This document shows positions 62,751-64,000 of a stretch of 64,000 bases of DNA, piece by piece. The notes below the pieces were generated by a model. The model was given only the letters and a program-made list of their open reading frames with translations. It did not search any database and was not told where the DNA came from. The translations under genes were made by a program, and so were the position numbers. Positions within the stretch are counted from its first letter, which is position 1; each line of letters opens with the position of its first letter. The stretch is from the NCBI RefSeq assembly GCF_000002865.3, contig NC_004309.1:1-64000 (forward strand), in the 5' to 3' direction. This DNA is from Monosiga brevicollis MX1 (lineage: Eukaryota > Opisthokonta > Choanoflagellata > Craspedida > Salpingoecidae).

Positions 62751-63542
62751 ATGGCAAAACATTATCATCCATACCATTTAGTAGAACCATCACCATTTCC
62801 ATATATGGCATCATTTAGTGCTTTAGGATTAACAGTGGGTGCAGTAATGTATTTTCATTCATTTAAATATGGAGGTACATTATTATCAATATCAGCTATA
62901 TTATTAACTTATGTAGCATATTTATGATGAAGAGATATAGTTAGAGAAGCTACATTTCAAGGTCATCACACAATTGTAGTACAAAAAGGATTAAGATTAG
63001 GAATGTTATTATTCATTGTATCTGAAGTAATGTTCTTTTTTGGATTTTTTTGAGCTTTTTTCCATTCATCTTTAGGACCAGAAATTAGTATAGGAGCCGT
63101 ATGACCTCCTTTAGGAATTCAACCTATAGAAGCTATGGGAGTACCTTTATTAAATACAGCTATATTATTAACATCTGGAGCAACAGTTACATGAAGTCAT
63201 CATTCAATTATAGCAGGAAATAGATACAATACTATTTTAGCTTTAATATTAACAGTTGTTTTAGCTTTTATATTTACTATATTACAAGGAATGGAATATG
63301 ATGAAGCTACTTTTACAATAGCAGATTCAGTATATGGTAGTGTATTTTATATGTTAACAGGTTTCCATGGATTTCACGTTTTAGTAGGTACTATCTTTTT
63401 AACTGTTTGTTTATTCAGAATTATTAGATCTCATTATACTAAAAATCATCATAATGGATTTGAAGCAGCTATATGATACTGACATTTTGTAGACTTTGTT
63501 TGATTAGGTTTATTTGTAATTGTTTATTGATGAGGTAGTTAA
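62751..63542 (+). CDS. cox3: Cytochrome c oxidase subunit 3
   Basis: Seven-helix complex IV subunit that stabilises the catalytic core. 263 residues: [19 protein letters not shown] at the N-terminus, then [20 protein letters not shown] and [20 protein letters not shown] with the conserved Glu near the subunit 1 interface. [34 protein letters not shown] and [20 protein letters not shown] follow. Trp is always TGA in these motifs. A 3' inverted repeat follows. Confidence 0.97.
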
Positions 63543-63602
63543 TTTATTTTATCTTTATACATAAAATATCTATTAGATTTATTTACAATTAAAATCCATT
63601 AG

Positions 63603-63671
63603 TTTTCCCTATTATTAATTTAAATATTTATAATATACATTTTATTTATTTAAATTTTTAATAGGGAAATT
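63603..63671 (+). terminator. cox3 3' hairpin
   Basis: TTTTCCCTATTATTAATTTA faces TAAATTTTTAATAGGGAAA; the outer TTTCCCTATTA/TAATAGGGAAA part gives 11 pairs. A loop of about 30 AT bases separates the arms. Confidence 0.65.
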
Positions 63672-64000
63672 TACTTTTTTAATATTCAAAATTTAAATAG
63701 ATAATAATTAATAAAAAATTTAATTATAAAAAATAAAATTATAAAAAATAAAATTTTTAATAAAATAAAATTTTTATAAAAATTAAAAAAATAAAATTTT
63801 AATATCTTTAATATCCAAATTTTAATAGGAAAATGTTTAATAAAAATAAAAAATAAAATAAAATTATAAAAAATAAAATTATAAAAAATAAAATTATAAA
63901 AAATAAAATTATAAAAAATAAAATAATTTTAAATAAAATAATTTTTAATAAAATAATGTTTAATACAAATAATGTATAAATTAAAAAGGATAATAATGTT
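63672..64000. promoter_or_regulatory. A-rich stretch at window end, likely leader of the next gene
   Basis: AAAATTATAAAAAATAAAAT and TTTTTATAAAAATTAAAAAA units, the type of sequence found directly before most start codons here, fill this stretch. A second TTTTAATAGGAAAA word lies near 63820. The window ends in AAAGGATAATAATGTT, and a gene may start at or just after the end. This is inferred from pattern only. Confidence 0.4.

Overview
This window is a very AT-rich mitochondrial genome segment in which every gene I can support lies on the + strand. UGA must be read as Trp: in-frame TGA falls at conserved Trp positions in cox1, cob, nad genes and ribosomal protein genes, and a tRNA-Trp with anticodon UCA is encoded. 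The genes combine animal- and fungus-type respiratory subunits (nad1, 3, 4, 4L, 5; cob; cox1-3; atp6, 8, 9) with an ancestral set of ribosomal protein genes (rps3, 4, 8, 12, 13, 14, 19; rpl5, 6, 14, 16) and tatC. Together with the UGA code, group I introns in cox1 and nad5, one coding strand and huge repeat-filled spacers, this fits a choanoflagellate mtDNA. From memory it most resembles Monosiga brevicollis (about 76.6 kb); that species call is an inference. rns, nad2, nad6, other genes, and tRNAs for Ala, Gly, Asn and Ser(UGA) are absent here and would have to lie outside the window.

Layout: 1-2.9 kb, the 3' bulk of rnl. 4.6-6.1 nad4; 7.0 trnL(uag); 7.4-8.5 rps14 and rps8; 10.5-12.0 atp6 and atp8; 13.7-14.8 nad1; 15.1-15.8 trnT, trnS, trnH; 16.1-18.1 rps12 and rpl16; 19.35 trnR; 19.6-23.45 nad5, split by a group I intron. 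25.2-34.6 is the tRNA-rich part (I, W, Q, D, E, M, L, F, P, V, a CAU tRNA, K) with rps4, atp9, nad4L, rps13 and tatC between. 34.6-38.9 rps19, rps3, rpl14, rpl5. 40.7 an initiator-like trnM; 41.1 cox2; 43.7-51.6 cox1 with three ORF-bearing group I introns; 53.9 nad3; 54.8 trnY; 55.8 cob; 57-60 kb a gene graveyard; 60.8 trnC; 61.3 rpl6; 62.75 cox3.

Function: the respiratory genes encode the core membrane subunits of complexes I, III, IV and V. The ribosomal genes supply part of the mitoribosome that translates them, together with rnl and the tRNAs. tatC is the sole protein-translocation component seen. The introns carry LAGLIDADG proteins; two keep both catalytic Asp residues and two have Asn at both sites.

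Spacers: more than a third of the window is intergenic, made of short tandem arrays and dispersed repeat families in both orientations. Many protein genes are followed by a private hairpin, and most start codons follow an A-rich leader. The spacers also hold copies of coding fragments (rps3, rps13, the 3' third of cob) and the remains of an unidentified ORF between 57.6 and 59.4 kb, the least explained part of the window. Boundaries and identities come from reading motifs by eye; no database search was run.
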